A stretch of 50,492 nucleotides of DNA from a virus. Positions 8,850 to 22,700 of the stretch are shown here, piece by piece; within the stretch, counting starts at the first letter, position 1; every line of letters starts with the position of its first letter. A program made the translations under genes and the position numbers. Below the pieces are notes generated by a model that had not been told where the DNA came from, ran no database searches, and saw nothing but the letters and a program-made list of their open reading frames with translations. The stretch lies in IMG/VR virus record IMGVR_UViG_3300020473_000043, positions 1 to 50,492 of that record, one strand, 5' to 3'.

Positions 8850-10712
8850 ATGCCTTTTACTAAATTTACAAACCTAGATTTTGATCAAATAAAGTCCTCA
8901 ATTAAGGATTATCTTCGTGCAAATACAACTTTTACGGATTTTGACTTTGAGGGATCAAACTTTTCTGTATTAATTGATACACTTGCCTATAATACTTACA
9001 TAACGGCATTCAATTCTAACATGATTGTTAACGAATCTTTCTTAGATTCGGCAACTTTAAGGGAAAATGTTGTTTCTTTAGCAAGAAATATTGGATATGT
9101 ACCTCGTTCTAAGACTGCTGCGACTGCAACAGTATCATTTTCAGTACCTGTTTCCTTTACTACAGGACAATTAGTACTAAAAGCAGGTTTAATATGTGTT
9201 GGTGCATCCGAAAACACTTCATATACCTTCTCAACATACGAAGATATTACTACTAATGTTATTAATGGTGTTGCAACCTTTACTGATGTTAAAGTTTATC
9301 AAGGTTCTTACCTAACAAGGAATTTTACAGTCGATACTTCATATAATCAAAGGTTTATTCTAAGTAATCCTGATATTGATACTTCTACTATTACTGTAAA
9401 TGTTGGAACTCGTGAATATAAACAGATTGATAACATAATAACGATTGATAGTGCATCAGAAATCTATCTTTTACAAGAAGTTGCTGATGAAAGTTATGAA
9501 CTTCTCTTTGGTGATGGTATTCTTGGTAAGAAATTAAGTAATGGTGATATAATTAAAATAGGATATGTTGTAACAAAAGGAACTGATGGTAATGGACCTT
9601 CCTTATTCAATTATGCAGGAACTACAACTACTAGTGAAGGAGTTATAACAAATCCAACTGGACCAGTAACTATTAGTACTACCACATCTGCCTCTGGAGG
9701 AGGCGACATTGAGCCTATTGAATCTATTAAGTATTTTGCCCCTAGAATCTATGCATCGCAGAACAGGGCGGTTACAGCAAGGGATTATGAAGCAATAGTA
9801 CAAAAAATATATCCTAATACTGAATCAGTATCTGTTGTAGGTGGAGAAGAATTAGATCCTCCAGAATTTGGTAAAGTAATACTTAGTATTAAACCTAAAA
9901 ATGGTACAACTATATCTGATTTTACAAAAAATCAAATATTGAATGATTTAAAACAATACTCTGTATCTGGTATTAATCAAGAAATTGAAGATCTTAAACT
10001 ACTATATGTTGAAATTGATAGTGATGTATTTTATGATTCTTCAAGAGTAAGTAAAATATTAGATCTAAAAACAAATGTAACAACTGCATTAGAAAGATAT
10101 TCTAAATCAGTTGATTTAAATAAATTTGGTGGGAGATTTAAGTATAGTAAAACTTTGCAAGTAATTGATCAAGTTGATACAGCAATTACTTCAAATATTA
10201 CTAGAGTTAAGATGAGAAGAAATCTTAATTGTGTGTTAAATACATGGGCTCAATATGAATTATGTTTTGGTAATAAATTCTATAAAAAATTAGGGGCATA
10301 TAATATAAAGAGTACTGGATTTAAATTAGCAGAAAGTAATGAGACCGTATATATTGTAGATGTTCCTTCTGAAGATAGTGATATTGGAATTATTTCTATT
10401 GTTAAACCAACAGATGATCCAGATAGTTATGAGATTGTTAAAAAATCAATAGGTACAGTTGATTATGCTAAAGGAGAAATACTTATTAATACTATTAATA
10501 TAGTTTCTACAGAATTATCTGATGGTGTTGTTGAAATTCAAGCATATCCAGAATCTAATGATGTTATAGGTCTTAAGGACTTATACTTAATTTTTGACAT
10601 GTCAAAAAGCACTATAAATATGGTTAAAGATACAATTGCTTCAGGAGAGCAAATTTCTGGAGTTAATTATCCCGTAAGATCAAGTTATTCAAACGGAACA
10701 TTAACGAGGTAA
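8850..10712 (+). CDS. gp6: gp6 baseplate wedge protein (baseplate J family)
   Basis: 620 residues against about 660 in T4. The N-terminus (FTNLDFDQIKSSIKDYLRANTTFTDFDFEGSNFSVL) and the block SARDYEAIVQKIYP-type (here TARDYEAIVQKIYPNTESVSVVGGEE, about residues 310-335) are those of gp6/baseplate J proteins. gp6 forms the continuous inner ring of wedges that triggers sheath contraction. It starts two bases after gp25 and ends ten bases before the gp7-position gene. A TATAAATA string at 10613-10620 lies inside the gene. Confidence 0.92.
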   Translation: MPFTKFTNLDFDQIKSSIKDYLRANTTFTDFDFEGSNFSVLIDTLAYNTYITAFNSNMIVNESFLDSATLRENVVSLARNIGYVPRSKTAATATVSFSVPVSFTTGQLVLKAGLICVGASENTSYTFSTYEDITTNVINGVATFTDVKVYQGSYLTRNFTVDTSYNQRFILSNPDIDTSTITVNVGTREYKQIDNIITIDSASEIYLLQEVADESYELLFGDGILGKKLSNGDIIKIGYVVTKGTDGNGPSLFNYAGTTTTSEGVITNPTGPVTISTTTSASGGGDIEPIESIKYFAPRIYASQNRAVTARDYEAIVQKIYPNTESVSVVGGEELDPPEFGKVILSIKPKNGTTISDFTKNQILNDLKQYSVSGINQEIEDLKLLYVEIDSDVFYDSSRVSKILDLKTNVTTALERYSKSVDLNKFGGRFKYSKTLQVIDQVDTAITSNITRVKMRRNLNCVLNTWAQYELCFGNKFYKKLGAYNIKSTGFKLAESNETVYIVDVPSEDSDIGIISIVKPTDDPDSYEIVKKSIGTVDYAKGEILINTINIVSTELSDGVVEIQAYPESNDVIGLKDLYLIFDMSKSTINMVKDTIASGEQISGVNYPVRSSYSNGTLTR

Positions 10713-10722
10713 TAAAGGTAAG

Positions 10723-13700
10723 ATGATAACTACTGGTTTTGATGCTAGAGTTAAGGTACAACAGATAATTGACAATCAGTTACCTGAATTCTTAACAACT
10801 GAATCCCCTAAAGCATTAGAATTTTTAAAGCAATACTATATTTCTCAGGAATATCAGGGAGGTCCCATTGATATTGCTGAAAATTTAGATCAATATTTAA
10901 ATTTAAACAATTTAACACCAGAAGTTGTTGTTGGAATAACATCGTTAACTAGTTCTGTAAGTTCAAGTGATGATACAATATATGTTGAATCTACAAAAGG
11001 ATATCCTCAAGAGTATGGTTTATTAAAAATAGGTGATGAAATTGTTACCTATACTGGGTTAACTACCAATACATTTACTGGTTGTGTTCGTGGATTTAGT
11101 GGAATCACAACATATAGAGATTTACTTAATCCAGAGGAATTAATATTTTCTACTTCATCTGCTGCTGCACATGCAGATAATTCTCCTGTAAATAATTTAA
11201 GTGCTCTATTTTTAAAAGAATTTTATAAAAAAATTAAATATCTTCTTGCTCCAGGATTTGAGGATATTGATTTTGTAGATAATCTTGATGTTAATAAGTT
11301 TATTAAACAAATTCGTGATTTTTATCAGGCAAAAGGAACTGATGAAGCATTTAGAATATTATTTAATGTATTATATGGACATAATCCAAAAGTTATTAAT
11401 TTAGAAGATTATTTACTTAAACCATCTGATAGTGATTATATTAGACGTCAAGTTTTAGTTACTGAAGTAATATCTGGAGATCCAAATAATCTTGTTGGAG
11501 AAGAAATTAAAAGTTCTGATGGAACTGCATCTGGACCAGTTTCTGAAGTTGAAATTATATCAAGAGGTGGAAAACAATTTTATAAAATCCAATTATTCTC
11601 TGGATTTAATGATAAAAGTTTAATTGAAGGTACTTTTGATATAGGAGCAAAATCTAAAGTTGGTGATACAGTTTCTATTGGATCTTCTGTAATTACAGTA
11701 GATAGTACTATTGGATTCCCATCATCTGGAACTGTAATTTCTGGGTTAAACACTTCAATAACATATACTAGTAAAAGTGTTAATCAATTCTTTGGATGTT
11801 CTGGTGTAACATCTATCATATCACCTGCAGATGCTGTTAGATCTGATTATACAGTAATTGGATATGAAAATGGTGATACTAGTAAGAAAGTTGTTTTAAG
11901 GGTTACTGGAGTACTATCAGATATTGAAAATCAAGATAGTATATCTCTTCTATTAAAAAATCAGACTATTCCTGTTAAAAATCTTGGTGAGAGTATAGAA
12001 AATAATAATAGTAATTTTAAAGAATTTGCATTTAATACTTGGTTATATAATACATCTTCTAGATATGAAATTGATAGTTTTACACCAGGTAATAACCAAT
12101 TAAATCTTTTTGAATCTCCTGATAAATCAAGTTTAAAAGAAGGAGATCATGTAGATATTTTAGATAGAAATGCTCAAAATGTACTTGTTTTAGATGCAAT
12201 AGTTTCTACTATTACTAATAATATTTTAAATATTAGTAAAATTATACCTTTTGGTACTTTACCTACTAGAGAATTAAGTTTAAGAAGAAGATTTAATTAT
12301 ACTACAGCATCTTCTAATATTGCATTAGATTCTCCAAATATTCTTTCAAATATACAAAGTACTTATAATGAAAATGATCAGTATTTATATACTGCATCTA
12401 ACTCATTACCAGATTATAATATAACAAAAAATATATCTTCTGCTGATATTAATATAACTTCTTCATCTGTTTTAAGTAATATTTTCCAAGGATATGATAT
12501 AAAAACTGATAAGTATAGCGTTTTATCATTTAATGTAGCAAATAATAAACTTCCATTTATTACTGGTGATGCGGTTGTTTATACTGGGTCTGTTGATGAA
12601 ATTTCTGGTTTAACCTTTGGTCAAGTTTATTATGTAGAAATTTTAAGATCTGGTTCTAATACAAATCAATTAAGACTCTATAATTCTAGATCATTTATTG
12701 GTAGTTTAGATTATGTTCAATTTAAACAATATGCAGTAAATTCTACTCATACGTTTACTTTACAACAACATTATAATAAAAAATTATCTGCAAAGAAAGT
12801 ATTATCTAAATTCCCATTAAATCCCAATATAGAATCAGGATCAATGCAGAAAACTGTTCCTGGTCGTTCTACTGGAATGTTAATTAATGGTGTTGAGATT
12901 GCAAATTATAAATCAAACGATAAAATTTATTATGGACCATTAGAAAGTGTAAAAATTTATAATGGTGGAACTGATTATAATGTTATTAATCCTCCAACAA
13001 TATTAGCAGCTGCTCCTACTGGTGGTATTGGTACAGGAGCTAATGCAGTTATTAGACCTGTTATTAGAGGATCTGTTAAAGAAATACAGGTTGATCCTCA
13101 AGAAACTAGTTTTTCAAGAGTTCTTTCTGTAACTATTGATGGAGGAAATGGTGATGGTGCTGTTTTAGAACCTGTTATTTCAAAACAATATAAAAATTTA
13201 GAATTTAGTGGAGCAAGAACAGATAATCTTGGAGGAACAGGTGGTGTTGATATTAGTGAAGATAATATCACATTTACTAAAGTTCATAATATATCTGATG
13301 GAACTAAATTGGTATATGATCCAAATGGTAATAATGAGGTTGGTATTGGTTCATTTGGAGGATCGAATACTGATCAGGGTGAATATTTAATAAGTGGTGC
13401 TGTTTATTATCCAAGAATTGTAAATACAAGTTCTATACGATTATATAAGACTGAAGCAGATTATCTTGCAGGAATTAATACAGTTGGATTTACTACTATT
13501 GCTAAAAATGGAAATGGAATAACTCCATTAATGGGTGGAATTCATAAATTTAGAGTATTTGATGTACAAAACGTAATATCTGAAATTAAAGTTCTTAATT
13601 CGGGAAGTGGGTATGAAAATAGAAGATTAACTGTAAATTCTTCTGGTATTAAAACAGAAACAAATTACATTTATTATAAGAATCATGGTTTTAATGATGG

Positions 13701-16700
13701 TGATATAGTTGAGTATTCTTTTGATGAAACTACAGTTCCTGGTTCAGGATCTGATAGACTTTCTATTGATGGAATTTCTAATCAAGATCAATATTATGTT
13801 TTAAAGGTAGATGATAATAATTTTCAATTAGCAGACACTGGAATTACTGATGTTCTTGGATCTGTTCGCTTTGATGGAATTTCTGATCGTTATGATTTTG
13901 AAGCATCTACTGAATGGGATCTTAAAAAAGAAGATTTTACTATTGAATGTTGGATAAAGACAGCAACTGCAACTGCTGACGGTGGTAGATCTCGTCGTAT
14001 TTGGATGACTGATGGACCAACTGGTAATGCTGCTAATAATTTTCAATTTATGATTGATAATGTTCCTGCAGGTAAAATTCTTGTATTTACTGGTGATGGT
14101 CAACTTAGTTTTAACGGAACAAGTGCAGTTAATGATAATAAATGGCATCATATTGCAGTAGTTCGTAGTGATGGACGAGTTGCAATATTTGTTGATGGAA
14201 AATATGAGAATAGTGAATTATTTGATGCTAATTATAGCATATCACCTAATAATGGATCTCCAAGACCTAGAATTGGTAGTTATGATGGTACTAATGGTGA
14301 TTTCAATGGAGAAATTTCCAATTTTAGATTAGTTAAAGGTAGAGCATTATATTGGTCAGATTTTACTCCATCTAAGCATCCACTTAAAAATGTAGATGGA
14401 ACTATACTTTTATTCTGTAAAGATGGTTCATCAGAACTTGCATTTGATGTATCTGCTTCACCATTTATTGACTTGGGTGCAGGTGCATTCAAACAAAATC
14501 CATTTAGGGACAAGTATGATAATGTTGGAGATGGTACTAAAGAATATTTCTATAATAGAAGAAAATATGCACTAATTAGTGGAAGTGGAAGTGATTCTCA
14601 TCAATTCTCATATCCACCAATTAAACTTAATATAAATGCTGAATGGGTTGGAAAAGCAGGTATTATTACTGCTATTCCAATTGTAAGGGGTGAAATTGTT
14701 GATACTTATCTTGATAATAAAGGGTCTGACTATGGATCATCTATATTAAATTTCCATAGAGATCCTACAATAACAATTAAAAATGGTATTGGTGCACAGT
14801 TTAATCCAATTATAAGTGGGACTAAAATAGTTGCTGTTCAGGTACAAAGAGCTGGAGAATATTATAATGGAGCTCCTGATTTAATAGTAACTGGAGAAGG
14901 AACAGGAGCAAAATTAAGAGCAACTGTTGAAGATGGTAAAATTAAAAAAGTCATTGTTTTAAATGGTGGTATTGGTTATAAACCAAAAAATACATCTGTT
15001 TCAGCAGTTTCCGCAGGAAGAAATGCTGTATTGGAAGCTTCTGTAAGATCTCTTACTGTAAATAATTTTAAGAGATTTGGAGATGAAATATTTACTGAAA
15101 ATGGAGGAGGTAATTTATCTTATGGTGTAGTTGGATATTCAACTGATAGAGAAGGTGTATCATTTATAGATCCAAATCCAGATAATAATCATTCAAGAGT
15201 TATTGGATGGGCATATGATGGTAATCCAATTTATGGACCATTTGGATATTCTGATCCAGAAGATGATAACTCAGCAATTGTTAGATTAGATACATCATAT
15301 AGTTCTTCAATATCAAATATTGAAAATAGACCTCCTACTAGTGATTTTGAGTTAGGATATTTTGTAGAAGATTATAAATTTGATGGTAATGGTCATTTAG
15401 ATGATCATAATGGAAGATTTACAAAAACACCAGAATATCCAAATGGTGTTTATGCATATCATGTTGGTGTTACTACTGATACAACTTTAAATAGATTAGC
15501 ACCTGAATTTCCATATTTTATAGGTGATACTTTTAGATCAAATGAAGTTATTAATAATTTAGATCAGAGTTTTGACTTTAATAGTTCATCTTTAATTAGA
15601 AATACATTTCCATATAGAGTTAATAAACCATATTCTGGTAATGAATTCTTATTTGAATCTAATGAAAAAACAAATCAAATTAGTATTGTTGAAAGTGCAT
15701 CTGTAGGTTCTATAGATTCTTTAAAAATTATCAATAAAGGAACAAATTATAGAGTTGGTAATTCTGTAATATTTGATAATACTGATACTGGTGGTGGTGC
15801 AGCATCTGCTGAAGTTACTAGAATAGATGGAAAAGCAATAACAAATATAGAAACAAGCTATGAAGAATTTGAAAATTCAGTTCTTACATGGGAGAATCAG
15901 AATACAATAAGAGTACATACTTCAGGATATCATGGATTGGTAAATGGTGATAGAATGGAGGTTTCTGGTTTATCAACCTTTGTTGATGGTGTATCCGTAG
16001 TTACTTCTCATATTATTGGGGTATCATCTGAAACAACTTCACTCTTGTCTAATATACCTACATCTTCTGGTATTGTTACTGACATTTATGTTTCCTCTAT
16101 ACCACCTTTAGTTGGGGCTGGATCAAGTATTGGTATAGGAACGGAAACCTTTGGGGTTCTAGGTGTTCCTGGTGATGGTATATTAAGAGTTAAGAGACAA
16201 TTCAGTGGGTGGAATGTTTCCCATGATGCTTCTAGTATTGTTAGTTATTATCCAGATACATTTACAATTCCTGTAGATACTGAATATTTTGATTCTACTA
16301 AAAATTATACTGCAAACTTTAATCCAACACAATCTGTTGGTATAGGTACTACTGCTGGATTTGAGAATACTTTATTATATAATGTGGGTATTGCTCCTAG
16401 ATCAGTTTCTGTACCAACACAGAGCATTTATGTTCCAAATCATCCATTTAAGAATAATGAAAGGGTATTATTAACTGTACCAGCAGGTGGAAGTTCATTT
16501 ACTGTAGGAATGACATCTACCAGTAATGTGTTTAATTTACCTTTAAGTGGTAGTCAGGGGTATGTGTATGTAATTAATAAATCTAGAGATTTTATTGGCT
16601 TAGCAACTAATATTGGAGTTACAACTGGATTATACTTTAGGAGTAATGGATCTAATAGTAATGAATATAGTCTTCAAACAGAATATTCTCAGGTAACATC

Positions 16701-19700
16701 AACTGCAAAAAAAATTAAGGGCAAAATAGGAGTTTCTACTTTCCATAATTTAACAAATAGTGATCAGATTGATTTACATATCAATCCAAGTTTGTCTGTT
16801 GGTATAGGTGTTGATCAGTCGGTTAGAATTAAATATAATACTGAATATAATAAGATTTTGGTAAATCCAGTTGGATTTGCATCGGCAGCAATTACTATAG
16901 AAACTGGAGGATTACCAAAATATCAAAGTGCTATAAACATTCCAACACATGGGTTTAAATCTGGTGATAAAGTATTTTATGAGGCTGATGAACTCCGTGC
17001 TACTGGATTAAACACAGGTGGTTATTTTGTTTATAGGGTAGATGCTAATTATATTAAATTATGTGAAACTTATAGTGATGTATTTGCAAATCCACCTGTA
17101 ATTGTAGGTATTGCTGAAACTGGTGGTTTAACTCAAAGATTAAGTCTTATTAATCCACAAATTACGGTTACTAAGAATAATAATCTAGTATTTGACGTAT
17201 CAGATACTTCATTAACAGAGTATGATTTTAATTTTTATTATGATAAAGGATTAAATAATGAATTTGTATCTACAGGAACAACATCAGTATTTTCAGTTTC
17301 AAAATCAGCAGTAATTGGAGTTTCATCAGAAGCAACATATACTATTGGTTTCAATGATGATATGCCAACAAAATTATATTATTCTTTCTCAAAGAAAGGT
17401 GTATCTATTGATCCAGATGTTGAAACAAATAATTACTCAGAAATTTTATATACCGATAGTTCATATAATGGAAAGTATAATGTTTTTGGTGTTGGATCTA
17501 CTGATTTCTATATTTCACTTAGGGAAGTTCCAGAAAGATTATCATATTCATCAGCAGACTGTGATGTTTTGAATTATGATACATCATCTAAAACTGCTTC
17601 TGGTCCAGTAAATAAAATTGATATTATTTCTAAAGGTGATAATTATCAAAAATTACCAAGAATAACAGGTTTAACTACAGGAACTTCTGATAGTTTGGGT
17701 AATAATGCGATTATTAGTGCTAAAACAAATAGTATTGGAAAACTTAATAGATTTAGAATAGTTAATGAAGGATTTGAATATTCTGCAGATAAAACTTTAA
17801 GACCATCAGCTGATGTTGCTTCACATATTAGTTTAGATAAAGCAGAAAAAATAAGTCAAATTAAAGTTGCTAGTGGAGGAAGAAACTATCTTTCAGCTCC
17901 GCAATTGGTTATTGTTAACACATATACAGGTAATGTTGAAGAAACTGGAATACTTAAAGCAATATTTAATCAAGCTACTGAAAATAATGCAATAGTTGAT
18001 GTTGAAGTTGTGGAGCAACCTAAAGGTTTATCCTCAGTAGATCATAAAATTTATACTATTAATAATAGTAATGGAGTACAAGTTAATAAGATTAATGAAT
18101 ATAATAATGGTATTGTTGAATGTCAAATTACAACACCCCCTGTAGATGGATTTGTTGTTCCCCCATTTGCTGCTGGTGATAAAATTTTTGTTGAAGGTTT
18201 AATAAAAGGAAGTGATAAAGATCCAATATCAGGTATTAGTAGTTCTCCTGGAACTGGATTTAATTCAACAGATAATGGATATAATTTCTTTGAAGTTGTT
18301 GAATATATCAATTCTAATCCAGCTATTCTTAAATATGATGTTGCTCCATATACAGATAACGCAGGAAATCATAAAACAAATTATAATACAGGAACTATAA
18401 TAGATCAAACAACACAGTTTAATGCGATTATTAAACAGAAAGATTATCCTACTTTTGAAATAACCAAAGTACCAAGTGAATTTTATATTGGAGAAAAACT
18501 AGTAGTAAATGGTGAAATGGTTGATTTAACTATTACTATAGTTGATAGTCAATTTATTAAAGTTATTGGAACTTACGAATTAGAAATTGGAGATAGAATT
18601 ACTGGTAATAATTCTGGTAATACTGCAATAGTTAGTGGAATTGATAAATTTAATAACAGATATACAATTGACTATGCAAATAGAAAAGAATTTGGTTGGA
18701 AAGATGGAACTGGTAAATTAAATGATGATCTTCAAGTATTACCAGATAATGATTATTATCAAAATCTTTCTTATACAATTAAGAGTCCCGTAACATGGGA
18801 TACAATGAAGGATTCTGTTAATAAACTTGTCCATCCTTCAGGAATGAAGAATTTTGCTGATACTGAAATCATTTCAAAAGCAGTTATAGCAATTGGAGTA
18901 ACACAATCAATATCTCCAGTTATGGATTTTGTATCTACTGGAAGAATTGATACTATTAGTAATTTTGATTTAGCATTAGATTATAATCCAACTTCAAATT
19001 CTTCAAGATATATTATCTTTAAAAATAAAAAATTAACAGATTATATTACATGTAATACAAATAGAGTTTTACAGATTGATGATATTAGTAATGATTTCTC
19101 TAGTTCAGAATTTAATAAGAGAAAGTTTGCAGATGCTCCAAGTTATCCAATTACTGATTTTTATGCAAAATATTTGGTACAAGTTAGTGATATTGATAAA
19201 ATAAGTTCTCAATTAAGCGAAGTTGTTGTTTTAAATGATTTTACAAGCACATATACACTTAATAAAGGTGATGTTTATACTGGTGAAAGATTGGGTGTAT
19301 TTGGTGGTGAATTAGGTGACGTTGGTGATCCACTTTTAAGATTTACTCCAGATGATCCAAATAACTTTAGTTACAATCTTAAAATTTATAAAGAAGAATT
19401 TGCAAATACTCCCTTTAATATTGGTGTTGGAGTTACTGATATTGGATCTACTAGATTATCTGCAAAAACAGAAAGAGTCGGTCCTGCTTCTGGATCTGGA
19501 TTGATTGGATTTAGTACAGATGTATTCCGATCAAATGTTAATGATATTAATACATTTTATGCAAATGCTCATGTAATTAATGAAACTACTAATGAACAGA
19601 ATTATTTTGAAATTGCTGGTTATTATGATGGTACTAATTCTTACATAGCAGAATATTATTTCGATACTACTAAGTATGGTGGAGTTTCTAGTGGATTTAT

Positions 19701-22700
19701 TGGTACTTTTGGTATTAATGTTTCTAGTGGAGTTTTAGGTTTAACATTTAAAAACTCAACACAAGATAATGTATTAATAAAAACGAAAACTGTTGGAATA
19801 GGATCAACTCAATTTGGTTCAGGTATTGGAACACATAGATTTAATGTTGCTGGACAAACCCCTGGTAGTGAAAGAACTGCAAGATTACAAACTAATATTG
19901 CATATGCAACTGGTATTACTACTATTACTACTCTTGATCAGAGCTTAGAATTTGGTTTGAAATCTATAGTTAAAGTTAGTGTTGGTTCTACTGTAGATGT
20001 TCATAACGTACTTGTTATTGCAGATCAACAAAATGCTGCTATTCAACAATCACAATTCTTGTCTGGTGGAAGTAATACTGGAATAGGATCATTCTCTACA
20101 AGTATATCTGGAACAACTGTTAGTGTTTTATTCCATCCAGATGCAAGGTATTCCTCAGATCAAGTTACGGTACAATCATTTAACCAATATATTTACTCCG
20201 ACATTGATAATTTTAATGTTCCAAGTGATTTTACTTATGGTACTGCTATTGAAAATATATCTAATGCTTTCTATGGATCTATTAATGAATTTGGTAAAGA
20301 TAGATTAGCATTTGATTTATTGCATAAAGGAGTTCCTATTTTTGAGAAGACTTTTAATCCATCTGATACTACTAAACTTAATAGATCTACTGGAATATTC
20401 AGTATAGATAATCATTTCTTTGAAACTGGTGAAAAACTAATTTATACACCAGATTCTAGTTTGATTGGTATTAGTGGAACTGCAATTAGTATTGGTGCGA
20501 CTATTACAAGTGGAGCAATTTTCACTGGAGATCTTATTGCTGGATTCTCAACAATAACTGGAATTGCAGTTTCAACTGGACTTGTTTTAGGTTCTAGAAT
20601 TTATGGAGAATCTATTGATGTTAATAACAATACAACTATAACAGGTATTAATACTGCTTATACTTGGTTTAATGGTAATTTAGGTGCTGCTGGTACTGTT
20701 ATTACTGGTATAGGAAATACTTCAGTTCTTACTGTTGGAGCTGGAATACATTCTGGTGGTACTAAGGCAGATTTAGGTACAATATATTCAATTGGTATTA
20801 ATTCTATTACAGTATCTTCAAATATAACAAATGTTGGAACTGCACAATCTTATTATTCAACAGATGTTAATTGGTCTGTAAATTTATCTAATGCTGGATC
20901 AGCATCAACTATAAGACAATCTTATAGTACAGGTATTACTACCAATATTTGCCCATCATTAGTATATGCAATTAAATTATCTAAAGATACATTTAAAATT
21001 ACTGGAACTGCTGGTGGAAATGTAACTACTCCTGGAATAGGATTTACCTTTACTGATGTTGGGAATGGTAATGTTCATAAACTTGAAATGGACAAGAAGC
21101 TTGAAAAATCATTAATTACTGTAGATGGTGTAACTCAATATCCATTAATTTATACTCCATTAACATTCGATCTTAAAGATAATCCTTCAACTATTGGTGC
21201 TGCAGTGACATTTATTTCACTTTCAGGTATCTCTTCCATTAAACCAAGTGATATACTAAAAGTTGACGATGAATATATGAAGATTAATAATGTTGGATTT
21301 GGAACTACAACTGCTGGTCCAATTACTGGTATAGGATCTGCTAATGTTATTGAAGTTACTAGAGGATTTGTTGGATCTTCTGCAACAACACATACGGATG
21401 GAACTAGTGGTAGAATTTATAAAGGTGCTTTTAATATTGTTGGAACAAAGATTCATTTTACTCAAGCACCAGATGGTAGAGGTTCAAATAATACATTAAA
21501 TTCTAGTGCTCTTCCTTCAGCAAAATCAACATTTAATGGTAGAGTTTATTTACGTACAGATTATACAGATAATAAGATTTATGATGATATATCACATAAC
21601 TTTAATGGTATTGGACAGACATTTACTGTTTATAAAGAAGGTAAAAATGTAACAGGAATGCAAGCAGGAAGTGATGTTCTGTTTATTAATGATGTATTCC
21701 AAACACCAGATACTGAGAATAATATAGGAAAGAATTATAAATTCTCTGCTCCACAGGTAGCAACTGCTGCTGGACTTTCTAGTGTTACTTTTACAGGTGT
21801 TAAGAGACCTGGATCTGGTAATGATGATGCAATTATAGTTGATTATGATATAAACCAGAACCAACTTCCAAGAGGTGGTGTAGTTATTTCTATTGGTTCT
21901 TCTGGTGGATTAGGATATGCTCCTCTTGTTGGTGCAGCATTTACCATTGGAATGACCAATAAATCAATTACTTCTGTAGGTATTGGAACTTCTGGATCAT
22001 GGGGTAGTGGATATCAGAATCCTGTTGCAATTGGTGTAACTGATCAGGCATATAAGCATAAGTTTGTAAGTTGTGGTGTTAATTCTATTACTGCAAATAC
22101 AGGATCTAAGTTTACTGCTACATTAGCATTATATGAATCACATTCTGGTATTTGTACATTAACAATACCAAATCACGGATTAACTACTGGAAATACTATC
22201 GGAATTGCTACTGGTGCTTTAGTATTCTCGTGTGATAGAGATAACTTTAATAGTAATCATGCATATCCTAGAACTACAGACCCTGCTCACAATGCAACTC
22301 TAGCAATTACTTCTAAAACTGATGATACAATTACAGTTGGCGTTGGGTCAGGTGGTGGATCAGGTACTGGAGCAGTAGTTGTAGCAACTGTTGGTGCTAG
22401 GTATAACCATAGATTTGTAACTGCAGCAGCAGGAGCAGCATATACAGGTGGTGAACATAATCATACATGGGTAAGTCCTGCTACCAATTCAATTGTTGTT
22501 GATAATTGGGGTGGAACAAATTTATCTCCTACTGGAGTAGGATATACTCCATCTACTGGTGATGTTGTTCTTACATTTGGTTCTAATCACAATCTTACTG
22601 CAGGTAGTAATACTATTGGAATTAGAACAGAATCATTAATATTCACATGCGATAGGGATAATAATGTTGCTGAGAAGAAATATCCTAGAACAACTGATCC

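Noticed and set aside
10613-10620. Late promoter TATAAATA for the giant gene
   Set aside because: The box is inside gp6, about 100 bases before the start and in very AT-rich coding DNA; it could be chance, so it is not listed as a promoter.
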